DNA from: Bacillus_I endophytica_A
GTDB lineage: Bacteria > Bacillota > Bacilli > Bacillales > Bacillaceae_H
NCBI RefSeq assembly: GCF_026790145.1
Contig: NZ_JALAMS010000055.1
Location: forward strand, 1-16,048
Reading direction: 5' to 3'
Length of the DNA: 16,048 bases
Of the stretch, positions 1 through 6,567 are shown one piece after another. The translations under genes and the position numbers were made by a program. Within the stretch, counting starts at the first letter, position 1. The number at the start of each line of letters is the position of its first letter. The notes below the pieces were generated by a model. It was not told where the DNA came from and ran no database searches. It saw only the letters and a list, made by a program, of their open reading frames with translations.

Positions 1-238
1 TTTTTTGTCCTTCATTTAGTTGATTAAATGTCTCCCATTGCTCCTTGGCGTATTCATCATGTTTAGCTTTTTCCTCCCACCATGCTACATAATTTTTCTT
101 CATCACCCCAAAGGCCGGAACTCCATTGTTTTCAGGGTCATTTTTCGGTTTAGCGTTAACTTTTCCATCAAATCCGATTACAGTAACCACTAATAAACAG
201 GCCAACACCACACAAGTCAGAATATTAAGTTTTTTCAA
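1..238 (-). CDS. Secreted small protein, N-terminal part (runs off window)
   Basis: The 5' 79 codons of a gene on the minus strand; the rest lies beyond base 1. The likely start is TTG at 238-236, chosen because a strong GGGAGGGA ribosome site lies at 246-253, 7 nt upstream. The N-terminus reads MKKLNILTCVVLACLLVV and ends near VNA-K (residues 27-30), a normal type I signal peptide with a cleavage site close to residue 29. The mature part begins KPKNDPENNGVPAFGVMKKN and continues into a Trp- and charge-rich stretch (VAWWEEKAKHDEY). A lipobox-like VLAC at residues 11-14 is too early in the hydrophobic segment to be convincing. Family not recognised. It is probably exported or wall-associated, with function unknown. 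Confidence 0.7.
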   Translation of the reverse strand, partial: MKKLNILTCVVLACLLVVTVIGFDGKVNAKPKNDPENNGVPAFGVMKKNYVAWWEEKAKHDEYAKEQWETFNQLNEGQK

Positions 239-360
239 TTTGCTATCCCTCCCTAATAACTGAATACAAGCTCATATTACAATATAAACCTTTTTTTACA
301 AGGGAATATTTACCTAAATAATACTGATTTATTCCTTTTACACATGACTAAAATGCGAAA

Positions 361-695
361 GAAATCAGTTTCTTCAGCTTACAAGAAAATATTACAGTGG
401 ATAAACTTATGTTTCATCTATTTGCTGCTTTGGCTGAATTTGAACAAAACCCATTATTAAGAGATTTATGGCAATAAGAGAAGCTGCAAGAACTCGAGGG
501 CGTCTAGGAGGAAGACCTGAAACATTCACTCCAAAAGATTTAGATATGCTACAAACGTTAGTTTCCAATGGGAAACCTATAAAAGATATTACCGCAATAT
601 GGAATGTTCCCCACACCACGATTTATCGATATTTGGATAAAGAGGTAGATACTAAACATAGATTCTGTTATGGACTATTGGACACAAAACTATGA
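361..695 (+). pseudogene. Serine resolvase/invertase C-terminal stub, frameshifted
   Basis: This is the remains of a Tn3/Hin-type serine recombinase. Frame 1 (from 361) gives FFSLQENITVDKLMFHLFAA and then LAEFEQ, matching the conserved end of the catalytic domain and long E helix (family pattern SLxENIDT..G.LxFHxFxALAEFER). The frame is lost near 440-470. Homology resumes in another frame at 468 with IREAARTRGRLGGRPETFTP, then a DNA-binding helix-turn-helix (PIKDITAIWNVPHTTIYRYL) and a stop at 693-695. The N-terminal catalytic Ser region is absent, so this is a dead scar of a transposon or invertible element. No intact transposase is next to it. A second, unrelated recombinase stub lies at 13949-14063. 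Confidence 0.85.
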
Positions 696-1388
696 AATTT
701 CGAATCTTTTTACATAAAAAAGGCTGTGTTCAGAAAGTAGTGATTTTCCGAATACATTCTTTTATGGTAACAAATTACATTTATTTAATCACTAAAGTGT
801 ATCAAAAGACGTTCCAAAATCTATGTATCTCAAATGGTGGCTTTTAAGATAAGGAGAATTTATCATTTATTTCTTTAAACAAAAAAGGCCAGTACCCTTT
901 TCAACTTAAGAGTAATCGAGCCTTTTCTATTCAGACTCCCTAACATGGATTCATAGATATCCCTTTTTGTTAGGTTTCCACATCTCATTTATCACTAAAT
1001 CCATTATATCCAAGTCTTACTTTTCATTCCCTGAAATGAGACTGTATATCAAACATTCATAAGATTGGAGGACCTATAAACCTGCATATAAGTCCATTTT
1101 ATTCACTCTAGATTTATAAGATTAAAATCCTTGAGAAAACCACTAGATTACACTAATCTAATATTTTTTTGATTTTCCTGGTTAGGAAGCCTTATGCAAA
1201 TGAAGGATGATGGACTATCTAGGGTTTATTCAATTTAATATTCATTAATATACCATGGGGTAACAGACGAATCCACGTGACCAAAAATTTGTTGCAATAT
1301 CACCACATGTTCGGTTCTCTAATCAAAATGAGACTCAATCATTCATAAGAGTATAATTATTGTCTAGCAAGGTCCTTGATCGAAAACT
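696..1388. other. Gene-free AT-rich spacer
   Basis: About 690 bp with no supportable gene on either strand. Short open stretches are interrupted by stops and lack ribosome sites. A loose AAAAGGC/GCCTTTT inverted repeat spans about 884-930, with a long loop and no clear terminator T-run. It lies between the resolvase stub and the 3' end of the ABC transporter and may be decayed mobile-element DNA, but I see no recognisable motif. Confidence 0.5.
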
Positions 1389-3155
1389 CTACATGATTTC
1401 AATTTCGTCCGTGGTAGTATGTAAACGTAACTGCTGAGTAGCGAATTCACGATACATTGTATGAGAATGGAAGAGTTCTCTGTGTGTCCCCTTTCCAGTA
1501 ATCCTGCCTTTTTCAATAAATAAAATTTGGTCCGCATCCACCACAGTAGAAAGACGGTGGGCAATTACGAGCGTTGTTCTTCCGGCCATTAAATTTTTCA
1601 GTGCCTTCTGTACATAAATTTCTGATTGACTATCGAGACTTGATGTTGCTTCGTCTAACATAAGGATCTTTGGATCTCTCAAGAGAGCACGTGCAATACC
1701 AATCCTTTGACGCTGACCACCAGATAATTTGATTCCTCTCTCCCCGACTTCCGTTTCATATCCCTCTGGAAGTTCGTCGATAAATTGATCAGCATAAGCC
1801 ATTTTTGCAGCATGTTGCAGCTCCTCATCACTGACCTTTTTTCCCATGCCGTAACAAATATTTTCCCGTATGGTTCCGGCAATTAACGGACTGTCTTGTG
1901 ATACATAACCAATCTGTCTTCTCCATGATTCAAGTGAAAAGTGACTAATTGAATCGGACCCAATTCTAATTGTTCCTTCCTGAGGGCAATAATACCTTTC
2001 CAAAAGTGAAAAAAGTGTTGTTTTTCCTCCACCACTTGGTCCAACAATTGCGGTCACTTTCCCTGGCTCTGCTATGAAATTTAAATCCATTAGCACATTT
2101 TTTCCGCTTTCATAGCCAAACGTTAAACGTTCTACAATAATTGGCTGATAGGTATTTTGAAGCTTCCGTCCAGAGGTATGATCCTCCTCACCTTGTTCGA
2201 GTGTCTTGATAATTCTTTCTGTTGCTCCTTTCGCTTTTTGAAGCTGAGTAAAAAACGTCGTAAATTGCGTTGTTGGTATAATAATTTGAATAAGGTATAA
2301 AATGAATGCGACCAAATCCCCAGCCGACAGCACTCCGGAGGAAACCTGCATCCCACCATAACCAATAATGACCACAAGAAGTGCCATCAGAATCAATGAA
2401 ATGATTGGGGAAATCATCGATTGGACTTTCCCTTCCCTTAATCCGAATTGAAAGAGATTAGAAATGCCATGTTTTCCATTTTTGTATTCTACCGATTCTG
2501 CGTTTGATGCTTTTACAAGACGAATTTCCGACAGTACTTGAGTAATCATCGCTGTAAAATGGGCTGTTTCATCTTGAAGCCCTCTTGAAATCTTGAGCAT
2601 TTGTCTTCCTAGAGGAATAAGAATCAAAAGGGTGATGGGTATTGCAATAAGCATAATCAATGTCATTTTCCAATCGATAATTAGTAGAATCGTAATAGAG
2701 CCAATAATCGAGATAATTCCCATGAAAAAACTAGTTAAATGGTTAGTGATGAGCCCTTTAACCACCCCCGTATCATTTGTCATCCTGCTGATCATTTCAC
2801 CGGTACGATGATTATCATAATAGGGAATCGGTAGCACGAGAAGTTTTTTCCACAAACGTTTTCTTAGGCTGGCAACGACATCCTGACCAACATGATTTAA
2901 TAAATAAATCGAAAGACCCCCAGCGATTGTCTGGGCGATAAAGGCAACAACCAAAACAAAAATCGTCACTTGATTAAGTGAAGTCAGTGAAAAACCGTCC
3001 ACAAGGTTTTTGGTGAAAAAGGGAATGAAAAGCCCGACAATCGTCGATGTAACACTCATCGAAATCGCACCCATCAACATTGGTTTGGATGGATTAGTTT
3101 GTCTAATAAGATTAATAAATGGCTGCCAATCCCCCGACTTTTGTGCTTTCTTCAT
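1389..3155 (-). CDS. bmrA: BmrA-like homodimeric multidrug ABC exporter
   Basis: A 588-aa half-transporter, one membrane domain fused to one ATPase domain, matching B. subtilis BmrA (about 589 aa) along its length as I recall it. Start is ATG 3155-3153: AGGAGAGA lies 5 nt upstream, and the N-terminus MKKAQKSGDWQPFINLIRQT resembles BmrA. An in-frame extension to TTG 3275 has no ribosome site. Six membrane spans fill residues about 25-310 (VDGFSLTSL, GEMISRMTNDT and GYGGMQVSSG are family landmarks). The ATPase has Walker A GPSGGGKT (372-379), Q-loop Q420, signature LSGGQ (477-481), Walker B ILMLDE (497-502) with catalytic E502, and H-loop H533, so all catalytic residues are intact. It should work as a homodimer in the cytoplasmic membrane, using ATP to expel amphipathic drugs. 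It stands alone; no regulator is adjacent. Confidence 0.93.
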   Translation of the reverse strand: MKKAQKSGDWQPFINLIRQTNPSKPMLMGAISMSVTSTIVGLFIPFFTKNLVDGFSLTSLNQVTIFVLVVAFIAQTIAGGLSIYLLNHVGQDVVASLRKRLWKKLLVLPIPYYDNHRTGEMISRMTNDTGVVKGLITNHLTSFFMGIISIIGSITILLIIDWKMTLIMLIAIPITLLILIPLGRQMLKISRGLQDETAHFTAMITQVLSEIRLVKASNAESVEYKNGKHGISNLFQFGLREGKVQSMISPIISLILMALLVVIIGYGGMQVSSGVLSAGDLVAFILYLIQIIIPTTQFTTFFTQLQKAKGATERIIKTLEQGEEDHTSGRKLQNTYQPIIVERLTFGYESGKNVLMDLNFIAEPGKVTAIVGPSGGGKTTLFSLLERYYCPQEGTIRIGSDSISHFSLESWRRQIGYVSQDSPLIAGTIRENICYGMGKKVSDEELQHAAKMAYADQFIDELPEGYETEVGERGIKLSGGQRQRIGIARALLRDPKILMLDEATSSLDSQSEIYVQKALKNLMAGRTTLVIAHRLSTVVDADQILFIEKGRITGKGTHRELFHSHTMYREFATQQLRLHTTTDEIEIM

Positions 3156-3360
3156 TTTTATCTCTCCTATACATAGACTTATAAGGCACGAGAAGGAGCT
3201 ATTTTCAGGACCAAGTATCTGACCAAAGTTTGCGCTCCCTAACTCCTGTTTCTTACTATAAGGAAAAGGATACAATTCTTTTGCGACCTGAGTCCCAACA
3301 AAATTTCAGTGGTCCGATTCGGGATACTCTTTACATATATCATGGAATAGGGCCTCTCCG

Positions 3361-3389
3361 TTTACACTTCACCCTTTGGTGACTTATAA
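3361..3389 (+). promoter_or_regulatory. Convergent (antisense) promoter of module B
   Basis: TTTACA (3361-3366), a 17-nt spacer and TTATAA (3384-3389) form a sigma-A-like promoter on the plus strand. A transcript starting near 3396 would run through the terminator hairpin and the 27-codon ORF on the opposite strand. The equivalent block in the other copy (8784-8812, minus strand) keeps the same -35, spacer length and -10 (TTATAG). This is the best-conserved part of the module. An antisense regulatory RNA is inferred, not shown. Confidence 0.55.
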
Positions 3390-3424
3390 AAAAGGCAAAT
3401 AACAAGACGGGAAAACCCATTTAA

Positions 3425-3456
3425 AAAGAGCGTTTCCCCCATTGGAAAACGCTCTC
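3425..3456 (-). terminator. Intrinsic terminator of the module B small ORF
   Basis: Read on the minus strand, AGAGCGTTTTCC pairs with GGGGAAACGCTCT across a short loop and is followed by TTTTTAA. The stem sits about 55 nt after the ORF stop and has a counterpart at 8717-8751. Confidence 0.8.
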
Positions 3457-3508
3457 ACATCAGAGGGATTATCTGCACAGCATCCCCATATAAAGCTCTA
3501 AATAATAA

Positions 3509-3592
3509 TTAATCATTACTGTTTTCAACCTTTTCATTACCAACGTTAATAAGTTGGTTTAGAAGATTATTCAAAAGCTCAAGATTTATCAT
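3509..3592 (-). CDS. 27-aa amphipathic peptide, module copy B (candidate type I toxin)
   Basis: ATG 3592-3590 to TAA 3511-3509. The peptide starts MINLELLNNLLNQLINVG and ends in a polar tail, NEKVENSND. A GGGGGTGGG ribosome site lies just upstream. Nine codons differ from the paralogue at 8581-8664. Six differences are synonymous, and only three change the residue (N12S, E20G, S25G), all outside the LLxxLLxxLI core. That pattern indicates selection for the peptide. The core should form an amphipathic helix (hydrophobic face L6, L7, L10, L11, L14, I15) followed by an Asn-rich acidic tail, so it is membrane-associated rather than clearly transmembrane. Promoter, terminator and convergent promoter give a type I toxin-antitoxin-like layout. 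Family not recognised; a signalling or modulin-like peptide is an alternative. Confidence 0.6.
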   Translation of the reverse strand: MINLELLNNLLNQLINVGNEKVENSND

Positions 3593-3660
3593 GATCCCAC
3601 CCCCTTCGTGCTTTCAGGATAAATATTGTACGGAATCCAGTATAAGGATGTTCCGTGTAC

Positions 3661-3676
3661 ACTTAAAACTATACCA
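3661..3676 (-). promoter_or_regulatory. Extended -10 promoter of the module B small ORF
   Basis: On the minus strand TGGTATAGT (TATAGT at 3673-3668) is preceded by an AT-rich stretch without a good -35. The same TGGTATAGTTTTA is kept in the other copy at 8499-8511. The implied leader to the ORF is about 65-70 nt. Confidence 0.55.
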
Positions 3677-3708
3677 TTTTATACTACTTATTTTCTATTA
3701 CTATTTAT

Positions 3709-4305
3709 CTATTTTTAAAAATTGATTCAATTGACCTGCTTTTATTAAAAATATTATTCATTCCCTCTTTGATCCTCAGGATATTTAGAGCCTAAATTTC
3801 TTTCCTAAACCTGAATTATTAACAATCCAAGCCAACACCTATATAGGTAAGAGGGTTAATATAAGAGCGATACCTTCCTAGTAGTATGGTATTAAAACCC
3901 GAATCTTAAGTAATCATTCTGACTAGGGATACCACAGCTATCCACAAACCAAAGTTTCCAAATCTTTCTATTTTAGGCCCCATCACCTATTTTCGTGAGG
4001 GACAAATTATATCCAAACTAAATTGAATGTTGTGCTTACTTGTGGTTAGAAGGTCGGGTAAAGGAGAGAGGAGTTACCTTAATGCACTTGTATTGGAATG
4101 TCATACCTGTTCATTTGATACAGGTATGGAAAAAGGGGGGCGGTATCAATATTATCTGTCTTTTCCACAATGGATTTAGGTCCTGATTTACAGATTGTTC
4201 AGCATTATGAAGGCTGTATATTGTACGACCCCTAATAAATGCAAATTTCAAGTCTCTATCGAGGCATCTTCTCCGTCAAGATGAATGGTTACACTATTTT
4301 TTCAT
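3709..4305. other. Spacer with a perfect hairpin and one doubtful mini-ORF
   Basis: About 600 bp without a convincing gene. It holds a perfect 9-bp inverted repeat (CATACCTGT at 4102-4110, ACAGGTATG at 4120-4128, 9-nt loop) that could be an operator or RNA hairpin. A 34-codon ORF at 4082-4186 (plus; begins MHLYWNVIPVHLIQVWKKGG) overlaps it, with AGAGAGGAG 8 nt upstream of the ATG. Its composition is not persuasive and it has no visible partner, so I leave it as a possibility only. Confidence 0.35.
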
Positions 4306-4863
4306 TCATGACGTTTTTAAACGGTAACCTTGGAATTCATATCCATACAGATCGGTTAGTTCTGCAAAACTTTTATAAGAGTACGTAATGGTAACTGGGG
4401 TCCCTACTTGGACTTTATCGAAAAGTTTCTCAATGTCATCATTATGCATTCTAACACACCCCTGACTCACGTATTTTCCAATGCTTGATTCATTGTTATT
4501 ACCATGAATTTCTATATGTATCCCCATGTGTACCATTCGCATTTAATCCTAACCAACGCTTATCGAGGGGATTACTAGGATCACCTCCAGGAATATTACC
4601 TGTATAGTAGGGGCGATTCTTAATTTTATTCACCACCTTAAAAATCCTACTAGTGTTTTATCCCACCTCTTCCCCGTGGCTACAGGCTCTACCATTTCTA
4701 AATATCCGTCATGGAAATAAGCAATTTTATTGTAATATTTATTAATGATGATGAGGTCTCGATGGTCTATTGCACTGGCTTCCGTTTTTCCCCTTGTAAC
4801 CCCACATAATGTGACCATGAGTAAAGTGAAAATGGCCATTAATTTTAGTAACATGTTCTTCAT
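4306..4863 (-). pseudogene. L,D-transpeptidase (YkuD family), two frameshifts
   Basis: This gene once encoded a secreted L,D-transpeptidase, which makes or edits 3-3 crosslinks in peptidoglycan. Start ATG 4863 has AAAGGAAC upstream. The N-terminus (MKNMLLKLMAIFTLLMVTL, ending near TEASA) is a signal peptide, followed by LIIINKYYNKIAYFHDG and VATGKRWDKTLVG. The first frame then stops at a TGA near 4632-4630. Shifting frame in the T-run near 4640 restores FKVVNKIKNRPYYTGNIPGG, DPSNPLDKRWLGLNANGTHG. A second shift in an A-run near 4515 restores IHGNNNESSIGKYVSQGCVR, the catalytic motif with its His, Ser, Gly and nucleophilic Cys. The C-terminal part is in frame to TGA at 4306. Both shifts lie in short homopolymers, so real decay and sequencing error are both possible. 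Confidence 0.85.
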
Positions 4864-5069
4864 ATCTAACGTTCCTTTTTTTATATTTCATATAAAAGAC
4901 GATAAAAAGTATTTTATTGCAAAGGAATAGTTGCGACGTAGGAATTTCAATCCCATTGTCAACAATCCGTCAAACTGGTCCCTAAACGATACTGCTACCC
5001 TAAAAACTGGATCTGGGTGTGACTGATATAAGGAATCAAAACTTTTCTAATTAAGGCAATAGGGAACCC
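4864..5069. other. Short spacer, nothing recognised
   Basis: About 200 bp between the L,D-transpeptidase start and the IS6 scrap. It presumably holds the transpeptidase promoter, but I see no clear -35/-10 pair and no other feature. Confidence 0.3.
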
Positions 5070-5300
5070 ACGAGGAGATCGATAGAATGTATATAACGTA
5101 AAAAGTCACTGGACGTATGTATATCATGTAGGGGATTCAGGGAGGAGATACCTTGGATTTTTATCTAAGTAAATCAGGGGAGGAACGGGAAACCCAGCAC
5201 CTTTTCAGAAAGTGGTCTGATTGCCCCCATACCGATTCATGATTTGAAAGGGAGCGAAGTGTATACTTGAGGGTATACATATAGATAAGAAAAGTGCCCC
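5070..5300 (+). pseudogene. Decayed IS6-family transposase fragment
   Basis: Translated with gaps, 5080-5215 gives IDRMYIT..KVTGRMYIM, a stop, then GIQGGDTLDFYLSKSGEERE and TQHLFRKWS. This aligns with the intact paralogue at 7930-8060 (VDETYVKVKAQWMYLYRAVD, then SEGNTIDFYLSKTRDHKAAK). The first catalytic Asp region and the FYLSK segment are clear. Internal stops and indels make it dead. Further homology is weak but visible near 5232-5262 (PIPIHDLKGSE against YPIAIEELKNE). It is much more diverged than the other IS6 copies in this window, so it is an older insertion. Confidence 0.7.
5260..5279. promoter_or_regulatory. Perfect inverted repeat TGTATAC-n6-GTATACA
   Basis: TGTATAC (5260-5266) and GTATACA (5273-5279) are separated by TTGAGG. 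This dyad symmetry is typical of a dimeric repressor site, but no functional promoter or target gene is adjacent, so the role is unknown. Confidence 0.3.
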
Positions 5301-5558
5301 TCCTTATCATACAAGTGACACGAAATTATCATTTTGTAAGGATTTGAACTCGCCTTGTATTGGGTTTAAATTTCCTTCATACAGCTACCTACATATTTAG
5401 TTACATAGAAGCCATGTATATGATAAAAAAAGATCATCATTTCAAAGAGGGAATCCTATCTGTGAACCTTATTCATCAACTATCCGATCTCTTAGTATAA
5501 AGTAGAAGTCACTAAGAACCCTTTCGTCTCCTTATATTTCTCACATACTCATACCAGC
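5301..5558. other. Spacer with a weak promoter-like pair
   Basis: No gene seen. TTGAAC (5344-5349), 17 nt and TAAATT (5367-5372) form a weak plus-strand promoter that could drive an RNA toward the hairpin and the peptide gene at 5632-5718. Around 5462-5505 the plus strand reads VNLIHQLSDLLV then stop, similar to the IS6 transposase end VKFIHQLFRMVA, perhaps the tail of the fragment at 5070-5300. Confidence 0.25.
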
Positions 5559-5599
5559 ATCTATAAAAACCTTCTCTATTAGGGGAGGTTTTTATAGAT
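5559..5599 (-). terminator. 18-bp stem hairpin after the 28-aa peptide gene
   Basis: Arms 5559-5576 and 5582-5599 pair over 18 bp (two G-T wobbles) around a TATTA loop. The hairpin lies about 33 nt beyond the stop of the peptide gene at 5632-5718. It carries T/A runs within the stem rather than a clean trailing T-run, so it is terminator-like and probably bidirectional. Confidence 0.6.
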
Positions 5600-5631
5600 A
5601 CCACTGAGAGATTTGATTATTCGGATTTAAC

Positions 5632-5718
5632 TTAGCCGCCTAGAAGACCACCTAGAAGACCATCTAAAATAGGACCCACAATAGGTAGACCAGACACAAT
5701 GCCATCTACTAATTCCAT
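5632..5718 (-). CDS. 28-aa hydrophobic Gly/Leu-rich peptide
   Basis: ATG 5718-5716 to TAA 5634-5632. The peptide begins MELVDGIVSGLPIVGPILDG and ends LLGGLLGG. It is nearly all hydrophobic or Gly, with three acids (E2, D5, D19) and no basic residue. The LLGGLLGG end suggests close helix packing, as in Gly-zipper or pore-forming peptides. The LPIVGPIL stretch resembles the core of membrane-active peptides such as temporins, but that is only a composition likeness. Expression signals are unusually complete: promoter at 5753-5781, AAAGGGGGG ribosome site about 7 nt before the ATG, and an 18-bp hairpin downstream. No immunity, processing or export gene is adjacent. Candidates are a leaderless bacteriocin, modulin-like peptide, small toxin or signal peptide. 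Family not recognised. Confidence 0.6.
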   Translation of the reverse strand: MELVDGIVSGLPIVGPILDGLLGGLLGG

Positions 5719-5752
5719 ACCATTTCCCCCCTTTACTTTTATATCATTGAAA

Positions 5753-5781
5753 ATTATACCATTTTTTGAAAAAGAAAACAA
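5753..5781 (-). promoter_or_regulatory. Sigma-A promoter of the 28-aa peptide gene
   Basis: On the minus strand TTGTTT (5781-5776), exactly 17 nt, then extended TGGTATAAT (-10 at 5758-5753). The predicted start near 5746 leaves a leader of about 28 nt containing only the ribosome site. Confidence 0.7.
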
Positions 5782-6097
5782 TAAATTGTCTGAAAAGACT
5801 GAAAAAAATAACCCGAAATAATTCTTTTTTTGAGGGATTTACAAGTAATTTATTGATATGTGTGTGTTCAATTAAATTAATAGTAAAGTTTTTTTAATTG
5901 GTATCGAATTTCTTTGAATGGAATGCCCTGTTTCCAAAACGGAGATTATGCCAATAAGAGGTTACTCTCACCATATATTTTCTCGCGTGCTAAAAAATCG
6001 ACTTGGGTGGGAACTTAAAGGCTCAACAGCTCTAAAAATCCCCTTGGAGTGATTAGATATAGTTTTTTACTTAGGGGGTGGTTCAGGACGACTATCC
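5782..6097. other. AT-rich spacer, nothing recognised
   Basis: About 315 bp. No open frame with a ribosome site and no strong hairpin was found on either strand. Confidence 0.3.
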
Positions 6098-6170
6098 ATA
6101 GAAAAAAAGATGCCGGTAAACATCTAAATAGGGAGAATTAAGGTTAGAGAATGATTCATAAAATGAACAG
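6098..6170 (+). pseudogene. Tiny IS6 transposase scrap
   Basis: The DNA around 6102-6135 (AAAAAAAGATGCCGGTAAAC, then ATCTAAATAGG) closely matches 8153-8186 in the transposase gene, which encodes KKMPVGIQIRQVK. Here it reads KKMPVNI, a stop, then IGRIKVRE. Only this central piece survives. Confidence 0.6.
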
Positions 6171-6181
6171 TAAAATGATAA

Positions 6182-6256
6182 TATAATAGTTAAGGATAAA
6201 ATTAACATTTCAACATAAAGGGGGCTATGGGTATGTCATTGTCAGGGAACTAACTG
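6182..6256 (+). other. Possible leftover mini-gene start
   Basis: TATAAT (6182-6187) is followed by a strong AAAGGGGG ribosome site (6218-6224) and ATG codons at 6227 and 6233. The frame closes after 6-8 codons (MGMSLSGN). The signals look real, but the ORF is too short to call. It may be a truncated member of the small-peptide genes seen elsewhere in the window. Confidence 0.2.
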
Positions 6257-6324
6257 AATCCCGTAAAATGTAGACCTACCTTTAAGTTAAGAAACATTCA
6301 TACTATCCCTAGTAAGAAAAAACT

Positions 6325-6442
6325 GTTTCCATATGTTTGTTGTCTTCTGCGGGGTAACCGTTCTTCTTTACGAAGTGTTTAACTAGATCTTCCCCAATCC
6401 TAGGGATTGCTTTCTCATCTTTCTCCCTATATTTTCAAGAGG
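6325..6442 (-). pseudogene. Unidentified decayed ORF fragment
   Basis: On the minus strand an open stretch without start codon reads KYREKDEKAIPRIGEDLVKH and then FVKKNGYPAEDNKHMETVFS followed by a Tyr and a stop. The protein-like composition suggests the C-terminal remnant of a real gene. A TGA closes the frame just upstream and there is no ribosome site. The family is not recognised. Confidence 0.35.
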
Positions 6443-6493
6443 TTTACATTCTATGTTTCTAGAAAAGAGTTCCTGTGCTAAAATCAGAACACT

Positions 6494-6523
6494 TTGATAA
6501 GTTGGAGTAAAAACCGGTATGTA
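6494..6523 (+). promoter_or_regulatory. Putative promoter of the hydrolase gene
   Basis: TTGATA (6494-6499), 18 nt, TATGTA (6518-6523), about 45 nt before the ATG at 6568. This is a reasonable but imperfect sigma-A match. Confidence 0.4.
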
Positions 6524-6567
6524 GTGAATGAAATACAGTTTAAATTTACATTTAAAGGAGGATACAA

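Larger units (their letters stand above)
3321..3708 (-). repeat. 388-bp module, copy B (inverted partner of 8467-8852)
   Basis: This segment, read on the minus strand, is homologous end to end to 8467-8852 on the plus strand. Shared in order: extended -10 TGGTATAGT, G-rich ribosome site plus a 27-codon ORF, an intrinsic terminator built on AGAGCGTTTTCC, a GGGTTTTCYCGTCTTGT block, and an identical stretch of more than 25 bp at 3361-3386 that contains a promoter pointing the opposite way. The match ends at GGGATAC (3321-3327) and at the rc of ATAAATAGTAATAG (about 3695-3708). No mobile element is seen at the ends of this copy, whereas the other copy is bounded by IS6 DNA on both sides. Confidence 0.85.

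Noticed and set aside
3156..3275. 40-codon in-frame N-terminal extension of the ABC transporter to TTG 3275
   Set aside because: No ribosome site precedes it, BmrA has no such extension, and ATG 3155 has AGGAGAGA at the right distance. I also considered a BmrB-like leader peptide, but there is no stop between the extension and the gene.
5260..5279. TGTATAC dyad as a defined repressor operator
   Set aside because: The symmetry is real, but there is no adjacent promoter or gene, so no specific regulator can be assigned.
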